From assembly GCA_964541225.1 (NCBI GenBank), contig CAZIPN010000008.1:1-64000 (forward strand): a stretch of 64,000 nucleotides of DNA, read 5' to 3'. The stretch comes from CAZIPN01 sp964541225. Lineage in GTDB: Bacteria > Actinomycetota > Coriobacteriia > Anaerosomatales > JAAXUF01. This document shows, piece by piece, positions 53,364-62,745 of the stretch (position 1 is its first letter; every line of letters starts with the position of its first letter). Under the pieces are notes generated by a model. It did not search any database, was not told the DNA's origin, and was given only the letters and a program-made list of their open reading frames with translations. The translations under genes and the position numbers were made by a program.

Positions 53364-55781
53364 TTGCGAGCGATTCTTGACACCGTCCGCCGACGAAGAG
53401 AGCTTCTCGGCGCGGGCGCTTGGAGCTTGGTGGATCAAGGCCTGACCTCCGCGAGTGCCCTGGTACTCAGTGTGCTGCTGACGCGGTGGGCCAATGTGGC
53501 GGTCTACGGTGTCTTTGCTGTCGTATTCGCGGTGACACTGCTGTTTGCCGGCGTACTGAACGCAGTGGCGATCGAGCCGATGTCTGTGTTGGGATCAAAC
53601 AGGTTTGCGGAAGAACGGCCACAGTACCTCGTTGCGATCACGGTGATCACGTGCTGTCTCGGGGGTTTCGGCGGACTTGCCTTGGTCGCGTGCGGTCTCG
53701 TACCGGCGTTCGGAGCGGCGTCGGGTCCCTACGGTGCACTCGTGGCGTCGGGCCTAGCCCTGCCGTTCATGTTTGTGGCAACCCTGTTCAGGCGGGCCTC
53801 GTATGTCTTCGGGCGGCCGAGATGGGCCGCCGAGGGGGCGGCCGCATACGCGCTCGGTGCGGTCGTCTCGCTGACTCTGATGCATGATGCCGGTCCTCCG
53901 ACTGCAGCCACGGGGTTCATCGCCCTGGGGATTGGGTCGGTGCTCCAGTTGTTGTGGATTGCGATTCGTGCTCGCTCGGTCCTGCGTTCTGGCCGTGTCG
54001 CAGGTCTGCGGTCTGGAGTGAGGGAGGTCCTGAGAGAGAACTGGTCCTACGGACGCTGGGTGATTGCCCAGTCATTCGTCTCGTGGGTCTCCTCAGCGGC
54101 CTACACGCCAATCGCGGCCGCGTCGCTAGGGCTCTCCGCAGCCGGGAGCTTCCGAATCATGCAACTGTTGTTTCAGCCGTTCCAGCTTGGTCTGACCGCC
54201 TACGAGCAGATGGCGTTGCCACGGCTCTCACGTCGTGCAGTGGGCGATCCGCACGCGCTCGGTTCCGCTCGTCGGTGGACGTGGATGGTTGTGTTGATGA
54301 CAGGATCCGCGTATCTGGGCGCAATCCTCCTCGCCGCGCCGATTCTCGGCGAGCGCGTTCTTGGCCTACCGGAACTCAGGTCCATGCTCCTCCCGATTGC
54401 CGTGCTTGGGCTTGCCTCCATTGTCAGTGGGGTTCTTCAAGCGGAGTACATTCACGCCAAAGCGGCTCGCCGTCCGTATGTCGTCTTCTGGGCGCTGTCA
54501 GCTTCTGCTGCGTTCACCGTTCTCTTCGGAGTCGCGGTCATCCGCGAGTACGGGCTCGTCGGCGGTGCAGTTGCCGTCGGTCTGTCGCAGGCGATGGCAC
54601 TGGTCGTTGCGGTGATGTTCAACGGGGTCGGCCGCGGACCTGAGCGCAACATGCGCGATCCCCGTGTGTGCTTCCTGATTCCGACTCTGCAGCGGGCGCC
54701 CTACTTCCCTCCAGTCCTGAGCGCGTTGGGATCATCGGGATTCAGCGTGGTGCTAGTGACGGCCGACCTTCCGGAGGGGACCGGTACACGTGCGTTCGAT
54801 CTTGTGAGAGTACCTCCGCCAAGGTCCTTTGGGACGAGTAGTTCCCGTACGACACCGCTCATGGTCTTCCCCTCGTTCGCGGGAGTGCGCGCCTTGGGGG
54901 AGATTCGTCCGAATGTCGTGTTCACGAGCGGATTCAACCTCTGGAGCATGGCGTGCGTCTTGTTGAAGGGCTCGATGGGGTTCAAGGTTGTGATGCTCTA
55001 TGACGGTAGTTCACCGTCTGCGGACGACTCAGGGAATCGTCTACGGTCTATCCAGAGGCGATTGGTCGCGAGCGGTCTGGACATGGTCGTGTCGAATACT
55101 CTCGCGGGAGTGCGGTATCTGGAGGGGGTACTGCCGTCGGACTGTGAACTCGTTCAGGGGTACTACTTGGTGCCCGGTGCCGACTCTCGTGAGATCCGGC
55201 AGTCGGCCCCGGCGGGCGCGCTGCGAATCATGTTCGCTGGTCGGATTCAGGACGGCAAAGGCATCAGAGAGATGCTGGACGTCTGCTGTGAGCTGGACGA
55301 GCGCGGAGTGTCGTGGCGGCTGGACCTCATCGGGGATGGTTCGCTGTCAGATTGGGTTGTAGCCGAGGCGTCGAGAAGGGGACTCAGGGGGGCCGTCGAA
55401 GTCAGCGGGTGGCTTCCCCATGAGGATGTCGTGCTGCGCCTCCATGAGAGTGATGTGTTTCTCTACCTCTCCCGAGAGGATGTGTGGGCGGTGGCTGTTG
55501 TTGAGGCCCTGCAAGCCGGCGTTCCGGTGGTGGTTGCGGACACCGTCGGTGCTGCTGAGTTGGTCGTGCCAGGATTCAATGGATACGTGGTGGACTCGGA
55601 CGGCGCGGGCGCCGCTGACGTTCTTGCTGGCCTCTGGCGGGATTCGGGGAGGTCCGTCGAGATGTCGATGAACGCACGGGAATCCGTTGCCACCCTGAGT
55701 CCCGAGAGTGCAGCGCGGCTGTTCGCCAGTTGCGTGGAGAAGCTGACCAAGCACCGGTCTTGTGAGTTGCATGATGCGTAG
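53364..55781 (+). CDS. Flippase/glycosyltransferase fusion
   Basis: An 805-residue protein. Residues 1-425 form a Wzx/MATE-like polysaccharide flippase with about 12 TM helices (GAWSLVDQGLTSASALVLSVLLTRW...). Residues from about 430 (RDPRVCFLIPTLQRAPYF) form a GT4-type glycosyltransferase with IMFAGRIQDGKGIREMLDVC, GWLPHEDVVLRL and SREDVWAVAVVEALQAGVPVV. The two are joined in one frame at 54651, where an in-frame ATG lacks a good ribosome site. It would couple sugar transfer and export of lipid-linked units. TTG start with GAGGTG 10 nt upstream. Confidence 0.85.
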   Translation: MRAILDTVRRRRELLGAGAWSLVDQGLTSASALVLSVLLTRWANVAVYGVFAVVFAVTLLFAGVLNAVAIEPMSVLGSNRFAEERPQYLVAITVITCCLGGFGGLALVACGLVPAFGAASGPYGALVASGLALPFMFVATLFRRASYVFGRPRWAAEGAAAYALGAVVSLTLMHDAGPPTAATGFIALGIGSVLQLLWIAIRARSVLRSGRVAGLRSGVREVLRENWSYGRWVIAQSFVSWVSSAAYTPIAAASLGLSAAGSFRIMQLLFQPFQLGLTAYEQMALPRLSRRAVGDPHALGSARRWTWMVVLMTGSAYLGAILLAAPILGERVLGLPELRSMLLPIAVLGLASIVSGVLQAEYIHAKAARRPYVVFWALSASAAFTVLFGVAVIREYGLVGGAVAVGLSQAMALVVAVMFNGVGRGPERNMRDPRVCFLIPTLQRAPYFPPVLSALGSSGFSVVLVTADLPEGTGTRAFDLVRVPPPRSFGTSSSRTTPLMVFPSFAGVRALGEIRPNVVFTSGFNLWSMACVLLKGSMGFKVVMLYDGSSPSADDSGNRLRSIQRRLVASGLDMVVSNTLAGVRYLEGVLPSDCELVQGYYLVPGADSREIRQSAPAGALRIMFAGRIQDGKGIREMLDVCCELDERGVSWRLDLIGDGSLSDWVVAEASRRGLRGAVEVSGWLPHEDVVLRLHESDVFLYLSREDVWAVAVVEALQAGVPVVVADTVGAAELVVPGFNGYVVDSDGAGAADVLAGLWRDSGRSVEMSMNARESVATLSPESAARLFASCVEKLTKHRSCELHDA

Positions 55782-57201
55782 TCCGGGGGGAAATCGTGCT
55801 TGGGTGACTGCAGCTGTCACGACCTCGTGCGTCGCGCTCGGCGCCGGAGTGGCTATGGGTGCGATTCCGAGTGCGATCATGTTGGCGGCAGCATTGCCGC
55901 TAGTTGTGGGCGCTGGCGGGATTGTCCTTCTTGACAATCGGGCTAGGCACAATGTGTCAATCAGCCTACCGCTGGTGATCTGTTTCGTCGGTGGCCTCAA
56001 CTGGACCGCAGACGTACAAGGCATGAGCTCGCTGTCATTGGCGGGGCTGTTTCGAGTCGTATGCTACGCCTCGCTGGTCGTCTGGCTGTTGCTCCTCGAG
56101 TTTCGCGGCGATAGGCCGCTCCGGACTCTGTTGGCCGGTGGCAGCGGTGCTCTCGCACTCTGGGGAGTCTGGGCTCTTGTCTCGGCAGCGTGGTCTGTGG
56201 TTCCGGTGTGGACTGCATACCGCGCTCTTGAGTTCATTGCAGCACTGTGTGGAGTCACCGTCTCTGTTGTCAGCGTCCGTGATGAAGACGACGTGCGCCG
56301 TCTCGTGTCCACTGTCTGGGTACTCGTGCTTCTGTTGCTTTCCAGTGTGGTTGCTGGTCTCGTGATCGCTCCTTCCCAGGCACTGCGTCATGAAGTTGGC
56401 GCGCTGGGTGTCCAGATACAGGGAGTTCTTCCCGCTCTTGGTTCCAATGGAGTCGGTGACTACGCTGCCATTGTCTTTCTGGTCAGCATGAATCGGCTCT
56501 TTGCGAAGGAGGGACGTCCGCAGCTCTACTGGTTGGGTCTGGTCGTATCAGCTGCCCTGTTGCTGGGAAGTCAAAGCCGTTCTCCGCTCGGCACGTTGCT
56601 CGTGGCGGCGGGTGTTCTTCTTGCGCTCTACACCCGATGGGACCTTGCCGTTGCTGCGGGGTTGGCGGGGGCGGTGGTGGCGCTGACGCCGGCGGCAGAG
56701 GCACTTCGGGCGTTCCTTGCCCGGGGGCAAGGCGCACTGGAGTTGGCCACCTTCTCTGGTCGCGTGACCATCTTCTGGCGACCGGCATTCATCGCGATAT
56801 CGGAGAAGCTGGTCGTTGGTTGGGGGGCATTCACCGGAGGACGATACGTGGTGACACCAACATTGGGTGGCAGTGCGAATTTGCTCGGCTCATCGAGCGT
56901 GGACAATGTGTATCTGGAAGTGCTTCTCGGCACTGGGTTCGTCGGACTCGCCATGATTCTGGTCGCGGTTTGGCGGACGTTGACGTCCCTTGCTGTCGCA
57001 ACGCGTCTGCAGTCCAGTCCAGCGCTGGTCACTGTTGCCAAGGAGTGTTTTGCGGTCGCCCTGTTCATTGTCATCAGGGGCCTCTTCGCCACGAACTCGA
57101 TTGTCTGGGTACCGTTCTTGCCGTTCATGGTCTTGGTGGTTGTGGCAGACTACCTTCGGCGTACGCCGGGAGATACGGCGTTGGAGGTGGCGCGAGGGTG
57201 A
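55771..57201 (+). CDS. O-antigen ligase/polymerase (Wzy-like)
   Basis: A 476-residue membrane protein with about 12 TM helices and a larger loop after the middle containing FWRPAFIAISEKLVVGWGAFTGGRY, the region of the Wzy_C motif. It probably polymerises repeat units exported by the flippase encoded just before. ATG 55771 overlaps the previous stop; GTG 55762 is an alternative. Confidence 0.85.
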   Translation: MMRSPGGNRAWVTAAVTTSCVALGAGVAMGAIPSAIMLAAALPLVVGAGGIVLLDNRARHNVSISLPLVICFVGGLNWTADVQGMSSLSLAGLFRVVCYASLVVWLLLLEFRGDRPLRTLLAGGSGALALWGVWALVSAAWSVVPVWTAYRALEFIAALCGVTVSVVSVRDEDDVRRLVSTVWVLVLLLLSSVVAGLVIAPSQALRHEVGALGVQIQGVLPALGSNGVGDYAAIVFLVSMNRLFAKEGRPQLYWLGLVVSAALLLGSQSRSPLGTLLVAAGVLLALYTRWDLAVAAGLAGAVVALTPAAEALRAFLARGQGALELATFSGRVTIFWRPAFIAISEKLVVGWGAFTGGRYVVTPTLGGSANLLGSSSVDNVYLEVLLGTGFVGLAMILVAVWRTLTSLAVATRLQSSPALVTVAKECFAVALFIVIRGLFATNSIVWVPFLPFMVLVVVADYLRRTPGDTALEVARG

Positions 57202-58556
57202 ACCTTCGGGGGTCTGACTTCGCGCGCCTGCGTGTTGCCGATGATGCTCTTGTGGCCATCCTGCGGGCTCAAGCGTCAGATGTGGTTGTTGTGAGCTCGG
57301 CCTCAGGGAGGCTGGTTGGTGACACTGGCGACGACGTCGACGTCATTGGGCCCCAGCGGTCGCTGCAGGCTCTGGACGCAGCTGTGCGTGATTCGAACGG
57401 TGTGTGGAAGATTCTACGGTCATTCCGGTATGGCTCTGCAGGCAGGCGGACGGATCTCGTGTGTCCGCCCATGGAGCGTGCCCTTTGGGTCGGTCTGGAT
57501 TCTGCGACGTGGCTGGGTACGAGATTGGTCAGGGTTCTGGACTCGCGTGCCCTATTCGCGATGTCGGAGATCGATCAGGTGAGCGGTCTGCGTCGTCTTG
57601 GGAACAGGGGTAGCGTCGCGTACGCCGTTGCCAAGGCCGTTGTGAAGGGCCATATGACCAGAAGTGCCTCCGCACGCCGCGCCTATGGGTCGTGGCAGGA
57701 TTGCAGTGAAGACGAGCGAGACTGGCTCTCGTCCTTCTTGCGACCGGGACTCTTGGACGGGTTTCTGCGCTTCATGAGTGCGGATGACGGTACGCGCAGT
57801 CAGCGCATACCCACTGCCAGGAGATTCGCATTCCTTGTGCGGGCCGCCGCCAGGGACCCGCTTGGCGTGCTGGCGTGTGCCGGAGGGAGCGTCGGTCTCT
57901 GTTTTGCGAGGCTGCTCAAACCACACGGCGTCGTCGTCTGTTTCACCGGACCTGACGGTAGCGGCAAGAGCACGCTTCTACGCGAGTGCCTTCCTCGTCT
58001 GAGCCGGCTGTTTCGTGAGACGCGTGTGTTCCACTTCTCGCCGTCCACATTGCCGGCGAGGACGACTGGGGAGGTCACCGACCCGCACGGGAAGCCGGCC
58101 TATCCTGCTGTCTTAGGCATGGTGAAGCTGGCGTACCTTGTGATTGGGGCGAACCTGGGGTGGGTCCTGAGAGTGACACCGCGGCTCAGGATAGGTGCGC
58201 TTGTTGCATTCGATAGGTACTTCGATGATATTCTCGTTGATCCTGCGCGCTATCGACTTGCGCTGCCGCGACGGCTCCTCGAGCTGGCCTGTAGAGCTGT
58301 GCCCAAGGCGGATCTTCGAGTGGTTCTTGTCGGCGATGAGGAGGTAGTAGCCGCGCGAAAGCGTGAGGTGAGCGCTGCACAGACCGGGACTTTGATGGCC
58401 TCATACGCAGCCCTGACCCGGCTCAGTGCGGACAGCATCGAAGTGCGGACCGAGGTGCCGCCGCCTCAGGCAGCGGAGGCGGTGATTGCTGCGGTGCTGG
58501 AGTTCATGACGGCTCGGGAAGATGCTCGTGATTCTGCGCGCGGTGTCCGCACGTGA
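57198..58556 (+). CDS. Nucleotidyltransferase-like/thymidylate-kinase-like protein
   Basis: A 452-residue protein with two parts. The N-terminal 240 residues carry GDTGDDVDVIG, a G-D-x-D pattern as in nucleotidyltransferase folds, and RRTDLVCPP. The C-terminal part is a P-loop kinase like thymidylate kinase: VVCFTGPDGSGKSTLLREC (about 248-266), AFDRYFDDILVDPARYR with the DR motif, and AARKREV as lid. Such proteins recur in polysaccharide clusters but their substrate is unknown. GTG overlaps the wzy stop (GTGA). Confidence 0.8.
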   Translation: MNLRGSDFARLRVADDALVAILRAQASDVVVVSSASGRLVGDTGDDVDVIGPQRSLQALDAAVRDSNGVWKILRSFRYGSAGRRTDLVCPPMERALWVGLDSATWLGTRLVRVLDSRALFAMSEIDQVSGLRRLGNRGSVAYAVAKAVVKGHMTRSASARRAYGSWQDCSEDERDWLSSFLRPGLLDGFLRFMSADDGTRSQRIPTARRFAFLVRAAARDPLGVLACAGGSVGLCFARLLKPHGVVVCFTGPDGSGKSTLLRECLPRLSRLFRETRVFHFSPSTLPARTTGEVTDPHGKPAYPAVLGMVKLAYLVIGANLGWVLRVTPRLRIGALVAFDRYFDDILVDPARYRLALPRRLLELACRAVPKADLRVVLVGDEEVVAARKREVSAAQTGTLMASYAALTRLSADSIEVRTEVPPPQAAEAVIAAVLEFMTAREDARDSARGVRT

Positions 58557-59617
58557 GCGGCAGGGTGTGCAGGTGTCTTCGCCTTCCCGGCAGCCGCAGA
58601 CTCGGTCTGGGTTCGCATGACAGGGCCTCTGTGCGTCTTCTCGTGCGCCTCTACCGTCCGAGTCATCCTCTTGCTCGTGTCGCGATGCGTTTCGCTGAGA
58701 TGAGTGGATCGGTCGCACCGCTGTCGGGGCTGTTCGGTTCTGCGGGGCCACCAGAGGAAGAGTACTGTCTGAGAGTGGTTGGTGCCGCGCGGGACATGCT
58801 CGGGATGGGTGCCGGTTCGTTTGCTGTCGCGTTTGACTCCTCGATGACGCGTGCCACGGTCGCCGTAGTTGATTCACATGGCGAGACGCTGTTCGTGAAG
58901 GCGGGCGATGGCGCTTCCGCAACGGCTGTGCGTGCAGAGGCTGCCACGATCGAGTGGTTCAGGTCGATGTCACCCCGGACCGTTGTTGTTCCCGAGGTGC
59001 TCGAGCTTGCGAATCGAGGTGGGTTATCGTTGGTCGTGCTGAGCGACATCGGCGTGGAGGTTCCCCCGGGGGGGAAGCCCAGCCTTCGCTCTCTGGTTCC
59101 GTTTCTCGTCGAGATGAGGGATTTCGGGCACTCTCGTTGTGACGTTGCTGAGGCCCTGCGCGTGGCGATCTCACAATCGTCCGGCGGTGCCACGCATCAT
59201 GTTGACAGGCTGGAGTCCGTGGCCGACGCAATCGCCCGACGCTGGGATGGATGGACTGTTGACATGTGCATGGCGCACGGTGATTTTGTTCCGTGGAATC
59301 TGGCCGTTGCGGAGGACGGGCTGCATCTGTGGGATTGGGAGCACGCTCATCGCACCGCTCCATGGCCCTATGACGCGATGCATTTCGTCTTTCAGACGGA
59401 GACTCTGGCGCGGGGGCGAAGTGCTTCTTCAGCGGTGTCCCGAGTCAAGAAGGCTCTGGCCGAGAATAGCGTCGGCCTCGGCATGGAAGGGGACGAAGAG
59501 ACGATTGGACTACTGGTGGAGTTGTATGCGGTCTTCCGCGTGGCGCATGACATCGATGCGGGACGCTTGGGATTGAGGGTCGAGGAGTTGCTGAACGACG
59601 CAGGTCGCGGCTTGTGA
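58553..59617 (+). CDS. APH-like phosphotransferase
   Basis: A 354-residue protein-kinase-fold phosphotransferase of the aminoglycoside/choline-kinase group. A nucleotide-binding lobe with LFVKAG precedes the catalytic loop AHGDFVPWNLAV and the metal-binding LWDWEHA. Inside a polysaccharide operon it more likely phosphorylates a sugar or lipid carrier than a drug. GTG overlaps the preceding stop (GTGA), so it is coupled to the kinase-like gene upstream. Confidence 0.82.
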   Translation: MSGRVCRCLRLPGSRRLGLGSHDRASVRLLVRLYRPSHPLARVAMRFAEMSGSVAPLSGLFGSAGPPEEEYCLRVVGAARDMLGMGAGSFAVAFDSSMTRATVAVVDSHGETLFVKAGDGASATAVRAEAATIEWFRSMSPRTVVVPEVLELANRGGLSLVVLSDIGVEVPPGGKPSLRSLVPFLVEMRDFGHSRCDVAEALRVAISQSSGGATHHVDRLESVADAIARRWDGWTVDMCMAHGDFVPWNLAVAEDGLHLWDWEHAHRTAPWPYDAMHFVFQTETLARGRSASSAVSRVKKALAENSVGLGMEGDEETIGLLVELYAVFRVAHDIDAGRLGLRVEELLNDAGRGL

Positions 59618-60924
59618 CTATCGGAGCGACAGACGAGGTCCTTCCGGTCGTTCGCTCTGGCTCCGCCAGGGTCTGCATGGTCGCGTATGCGTGTGAGCCG
59701 GGACGGGGTTCAGAGCCAGGCGCCGGCTGGAGTTGGGCGCTCGAGGTCGGGCGGCTGGGACCCACATATGTGGTGACACGCGCGAACAATCGGGCCGCCA
59801 TAGAGGCGTGGTCCGGCTGGACGACATGGACGGGGCGTCGCCCTGAGTTCGTGTACTACGACCTGCCGGCTTGGGCGAGGTGGGTGAAACGAGTAACTGG
59901 GGCTGTTCACTTGTATCACTACGCGTGGCAGTTGGGGGCACGTGCGGTGGTCAGGGGGTTGGCGGAGCGCGGGGAGATTGACTTGGCCCACCATGTCACT
60001 TTCGGCGCTTACTGGTACCCCAGCGCCGCATGCGTGGACGGTGTTCCGTTCATCGTGGGTCCAGTTGGCGGTGCGGAATCCACTCCTAGGGCGCTTCGCC
60101 GGTTCGTTTCGCCCAAGGGAAGGTTCAGTGAGGCGATTCGCTCACTGACAAGACGTCTTGCGGCGCTGGATCCATTCGTGAGGTCGACTCTGCGAAGTGC
60201 TGACTTGGTGTATGCGACCACCCACGAGACCATGGCTGCAGTCCGGAGTATCGGAGTCCATCGCGTGGAGCTGATGGCACACGTTGGCTGGCGGAATGAG
60301 TCTGGTGCCCAGCCCGAGCGACGTGCCAAAGACGTGAGTCGCGTGAGTGTGTTGAGTGTCAGTCGTCTGATTGACTGGAAGGGCCTTGAGATCGGAGTCA
60401 GGGCGTTTGCCGCGATGGCGGATCCGTGCGCACGGTATGTGATTCTTGGGACTGGACCGGCTAGGAGCCGACTGGGGAGACTGGTCGCCGAAGTGGGTGT
60501 CGAGGATCGTGTTGTGTTCATGGACCGCCTGCCGAGCCACGATGCGGTCCTGCAGCTCATGGCGGACAGCGACGTGTTCTTGCACCCGGCGATGCACGAG
60601 TCAGGCGGCATGAGCGTGGCGGAGGCCATGGGCGTGGGGTTGCCGTGCGTCGTCTTGAATGTGGGCGGCCCCGGCATTCTGATTGACGAGTCATGCGGAT
60701 TCGCCGTCGAGCCGGACGACGGTGTGGTTGCTGGTGTCACTGCCGCGCTCGATCGGTTGTGTGGCGATTCGGCGATGCGCGCAACACTCGGAGAACGTGC
60801 TGCTCATCGGGTTCGGGAGTCCTTCGGGTGGTCTGGCCGCGCGGCACAGGCACGGCGGGAGTATGAGGCCATTGTCCTAGCTGACGAGTCGCGGGAGCGA
60901 GGAAGGTTGCGAGCAGAATCATGA
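59614..60924 (+). CDS. GT4-family glycosyltransferase
   Basis: A 436-residue retaining glycosyltransferase. The acceptor-side N-terminus has ACEPGRGSEPGAGWSWA, a motif of one GT4 subgroup. The donor-binding half has SVSRLIDWKGLEIGVRAF and HPAMHESGGMSVAEAMGVGLPCVVL. GTG overlaps the APH-like stop; its own stop overlaps the acyltransferase ATG. Confidence 0.92.
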   Translation: MTIGATDEVLPVVRSGSARVCMVAYACEPGRGSEPGAGWSWALEVGRLGPTYVVTRANNRAAIEAWSGWTTWTGRRPEFVYYDLPAWARWVKRVTGAVHLYHYAWQLGARAVVRGLAERGEIDLAHHVTFGAYWYPSAACVDGVPFIVGPVGGAESTPRALRRFVSPKGRFSEAIRSLTRRLAALDPFVRSTLRSADLVYATTHETMAAVRSIGVHRVELMAHVGWRNESGAQPERRAKDVSRVSVLSVSRLIDWKGLEIGVRAFAAMADPCARYVILGTGPARSRLGRLVAEVGVEDRVVFMDRLPSHDAVLQLMADSDVFLHPAMHESGGMSVAEAMGVGLPCVVLNVGGPGILIDESCGFAVEPDDGVVAGVTAALDRLCGDSAMRATLGERAAHRVRESFGWSGRAAQARREYEAIVLADESRERGRLRAES

Positions 60925-61445
60925 GGCCTGTTTGGCTGGCCCTCTACTACGGTTGTTTCCGCGCCATGCCGTCCACAAGTATGCCCTTCGGCCGATTGGG
61001 GAATCGTCTGCGGACTGCAGCGGCCAGGGGCCTCTTCTCGGCGTGCGGTGTGGATGTCGTTGTGAAGCGCAACGCGTACTTCGGCACCGGTGAAGGGATT
61101 GTGATCGGGGACCGCAGCCAGCTCGGTGAGGGCGCGCGGGTGGCCAACAACACGCGCATCGGGGCTGACGTCATGATGGGACTCGAGGTACTCATCCTGT
61201 CCGTTCGGCATGCATACGAACGAACGGACGTTCCGATGATTGCGCAGGGGTATCACGAGAATGCGCCGGTCGTGGTTGGTGACGACGTGTGGATCGGAGC
61301 CCGGGCGATCATCCTGCCCGGCTGTCGAATCGGCAATCACGCGGTCGTTGCGGCTGGGGCTGTGGTCACGCGGTCAGTTCCGGAGTGGGCGGTCGTGGGT
61401 GGGGTGCCGGCCGAGGTCATCTCTTGGAGGAACGCGCAGGACTAG
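60921..61445 (+). CDS. Hexapeptide-repeat acyltransferase
   Basis: A 174-residue left-handed beta-helix transferase of the WbbJ/maltose-acetyltransferase type. Imperfect hexapeptides run through IVIGDRSQLGEGARVANNTRIG and VVVGDDVWIGARAIILPGCRIGNHAVVAAGAVVTRSVPEWAVVGGVPA. The active-site His is probably the one in SVRHAYER. It is expected to O-acetylate the polysaccharide. Last gene of the plus-strand operon. Confidence 0.93.
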   Translation: MRPVWLALYYGCFRAMPSTSMPFGRLGNRLRTAAARGLFSACGVDVVVKRNAYFGTGEGIVIGDRSQLGEGARVANNTRIGADVMMGLEVLILSVRHAYERTDVPMIAQGYHENAPVVVGDDVWIGARAIILPGCRIGNHAVVAAGAVVTRSVPEWAVVGGVPAEVISWRNAQD

Positions 61446-61446
61446 A

Positions 61447-62616
61447 CTAGACTCCCGGCACACTCGCCTGTAGCGCACGATCGTAGACGGTGAGCAGCCC
61501 TTCCAAGTTGGCCGAATGCGTGTACGAGCGCTGGTACAGGGCAAGCGCGAGACTGCTTTGTACCTGCCATTCCTCTTGTGCGAGCAGGGACAGGTCGTTC
61601 GCCGCTGACGCAAGAGCACGAGCGTTTCCAATCGGGACGATGTTTCGAGGGCCGAACTCACTGATAGCCGCAGAACCGCCGAGGCCATAGCCGACGATGG
61701 GCGTTCCCTCGGACAACGCTTCGAGCATGGTCATCGGAAGCCCCTCCCAGCAAAGCGAGGGGAGCACGAGGCAGCGTGCGGAACGCATGGCGGATCTCAC
61801 CTCGGTACCTGTGGCGGCGCCTACAACTCGCACGTTCGCGCCAGCCCTGAGCGTAAGGGCCTCGAAGAGCGGTCCCTCCCCGATGACGGTCAGAGTCACC
61901 GCGTCACCGGGCCACTGCGTCACCAGTTCGGAGATGCCCTTCTCGGGGGAGAGCCTCCCGACATAGAGGGCACCCGAGCGTTTCGCGTGCGCGAGCGGAT
62001 CTCCTGGTGAGACGCTGTTCGGTTTGACCACGACGTCGGTCATCAGGGAATGGCCTTCGAGCCTCGCCGCCGCGAAGTCCGTGAGGCATACGGCCACGTG
62101 TGGCAGGCCGTCAGTCGTCATGCTTCGCCACAGTCGGTCCTGTGCTTCGGCCATCAGCACGCTCTGGATACGAGATTCGCGGTAGCACCCACGGAGAACA
62201 CCCGGGGTGTGCGCGCCATAGGCACAACGCTCGCACGTGCTGCCGGCCAGTTCGTGCGTTCCTCGAATGCAGCTGAGACGGTAGTTGTGGAGCGTGAGGA
62301 CGGTTGCACAGCCCCTGTCCGCGGCCTCGGCGATAGCCCCCACGCCCAAGACCGGGAACAGGTTGTGGAAATGGACTACGTCGGCAGGGAATCTGTTGAG
62401 CGCGTCGGCGATCATTCTGCGTCCGAGTCGGTGATCCGGGAAGCTCGCAGCAGTCGCGATCTTGCGCCGCAACGTGAGGGAGTCCCAGACGCTGGGGCCG
62501 AGAACCAGTCTCTCAACACTTACTCCGGCATCAGTGAGGATCTCCGATTCCAGGTCCGCAACGACATCCTCGCCGCCGCGGCGCCTGTACCGAACATGTG
62601 CTTGAAGCACTCTCAA
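61447..62616 (-). CDS. GT4-family glycosyltransferase
   Basis: A 389-residue glycosyltransferase: RYRRRGGEDVVADLE at the N-terminus, VVHFHNLFPVLGVGAI, and the donor-side ALYVGRLSPEKGISELV and LPSLCWEGLPMTMLEALSEGTPIV. A cysteine cluster in the first half (CIRG, CERC, GCYR) is seen in a subset of GT4 enzymes and may bind metal. TTG start is weakly supported; GTG 62610 is alternative. Its stop lies 1 nt from that of the convergent acyltransferase. Confidence 0.9.
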   Translation of the reverse strand: MRVLQAHVRYRRRGGEDVVADLESEILTDAGVSVERLVLGPSVWDSLTLRRKIATAASFPDHRLGRRMIADALNRFPADVVHFHNLFPVLGVGAIAEAADRGCATVLTLHNYRLSCIRGTHELAGSTCERCAYGAHTPGVLRGCYRESRIQSVLMAEAQDRLWRSMTTDGLPHVAVCLTDFAAARLEGHSLMTDVVVKPNSVSPGDPLAHAKRSGALYVGRLSPEKGISELVTQWPGDAVTLTVIGEGPLFEALTLRAGANVRVVGAATGTEVRSAMRSARCLVLPSLCWEGLPMTMLEALSEGTPIVGYGLGGSAAISEFGPRNIVPIGNARALASAANDLSLLAQEEWQVQSSLALALYQRSYTHSANLEGLLTVYDRALQASVPGV

Positions 62617-62698
62617 CCGCAGAGTCCATTCCTAGGCAACCCGCAGCGCGGTGGCTGGCATACTGCCATCGGCTGATGATCCCACACTAGCAGAGGCA

Positions 62699-62732
62699 AT
62701 GTGCCCGCCACGACGAAGCGCTGCGGGCACAT
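62699..62732 (-). terminator. Hairpin after surface-repeat gene
   Basis: ATGTGCCCGC (62699-62708) and GCGGGCACAT (62723-62732) form a perfect 10-bp stem with a 14-nt loop, 13 nt downstream of the stop of the minus-strand repeat protein. Confidence 0.6.
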
Positions 62733-62745
62733 GGGGACCCTTGGG

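Noticed and set aside
56637..57197. N-terminal extension of the 57198 gene running back through the wzy gene
   Set aside because: It is the out-of-frame translation of wzy; the GTGA overlap at 57198 fits the operon's coupling pattern.
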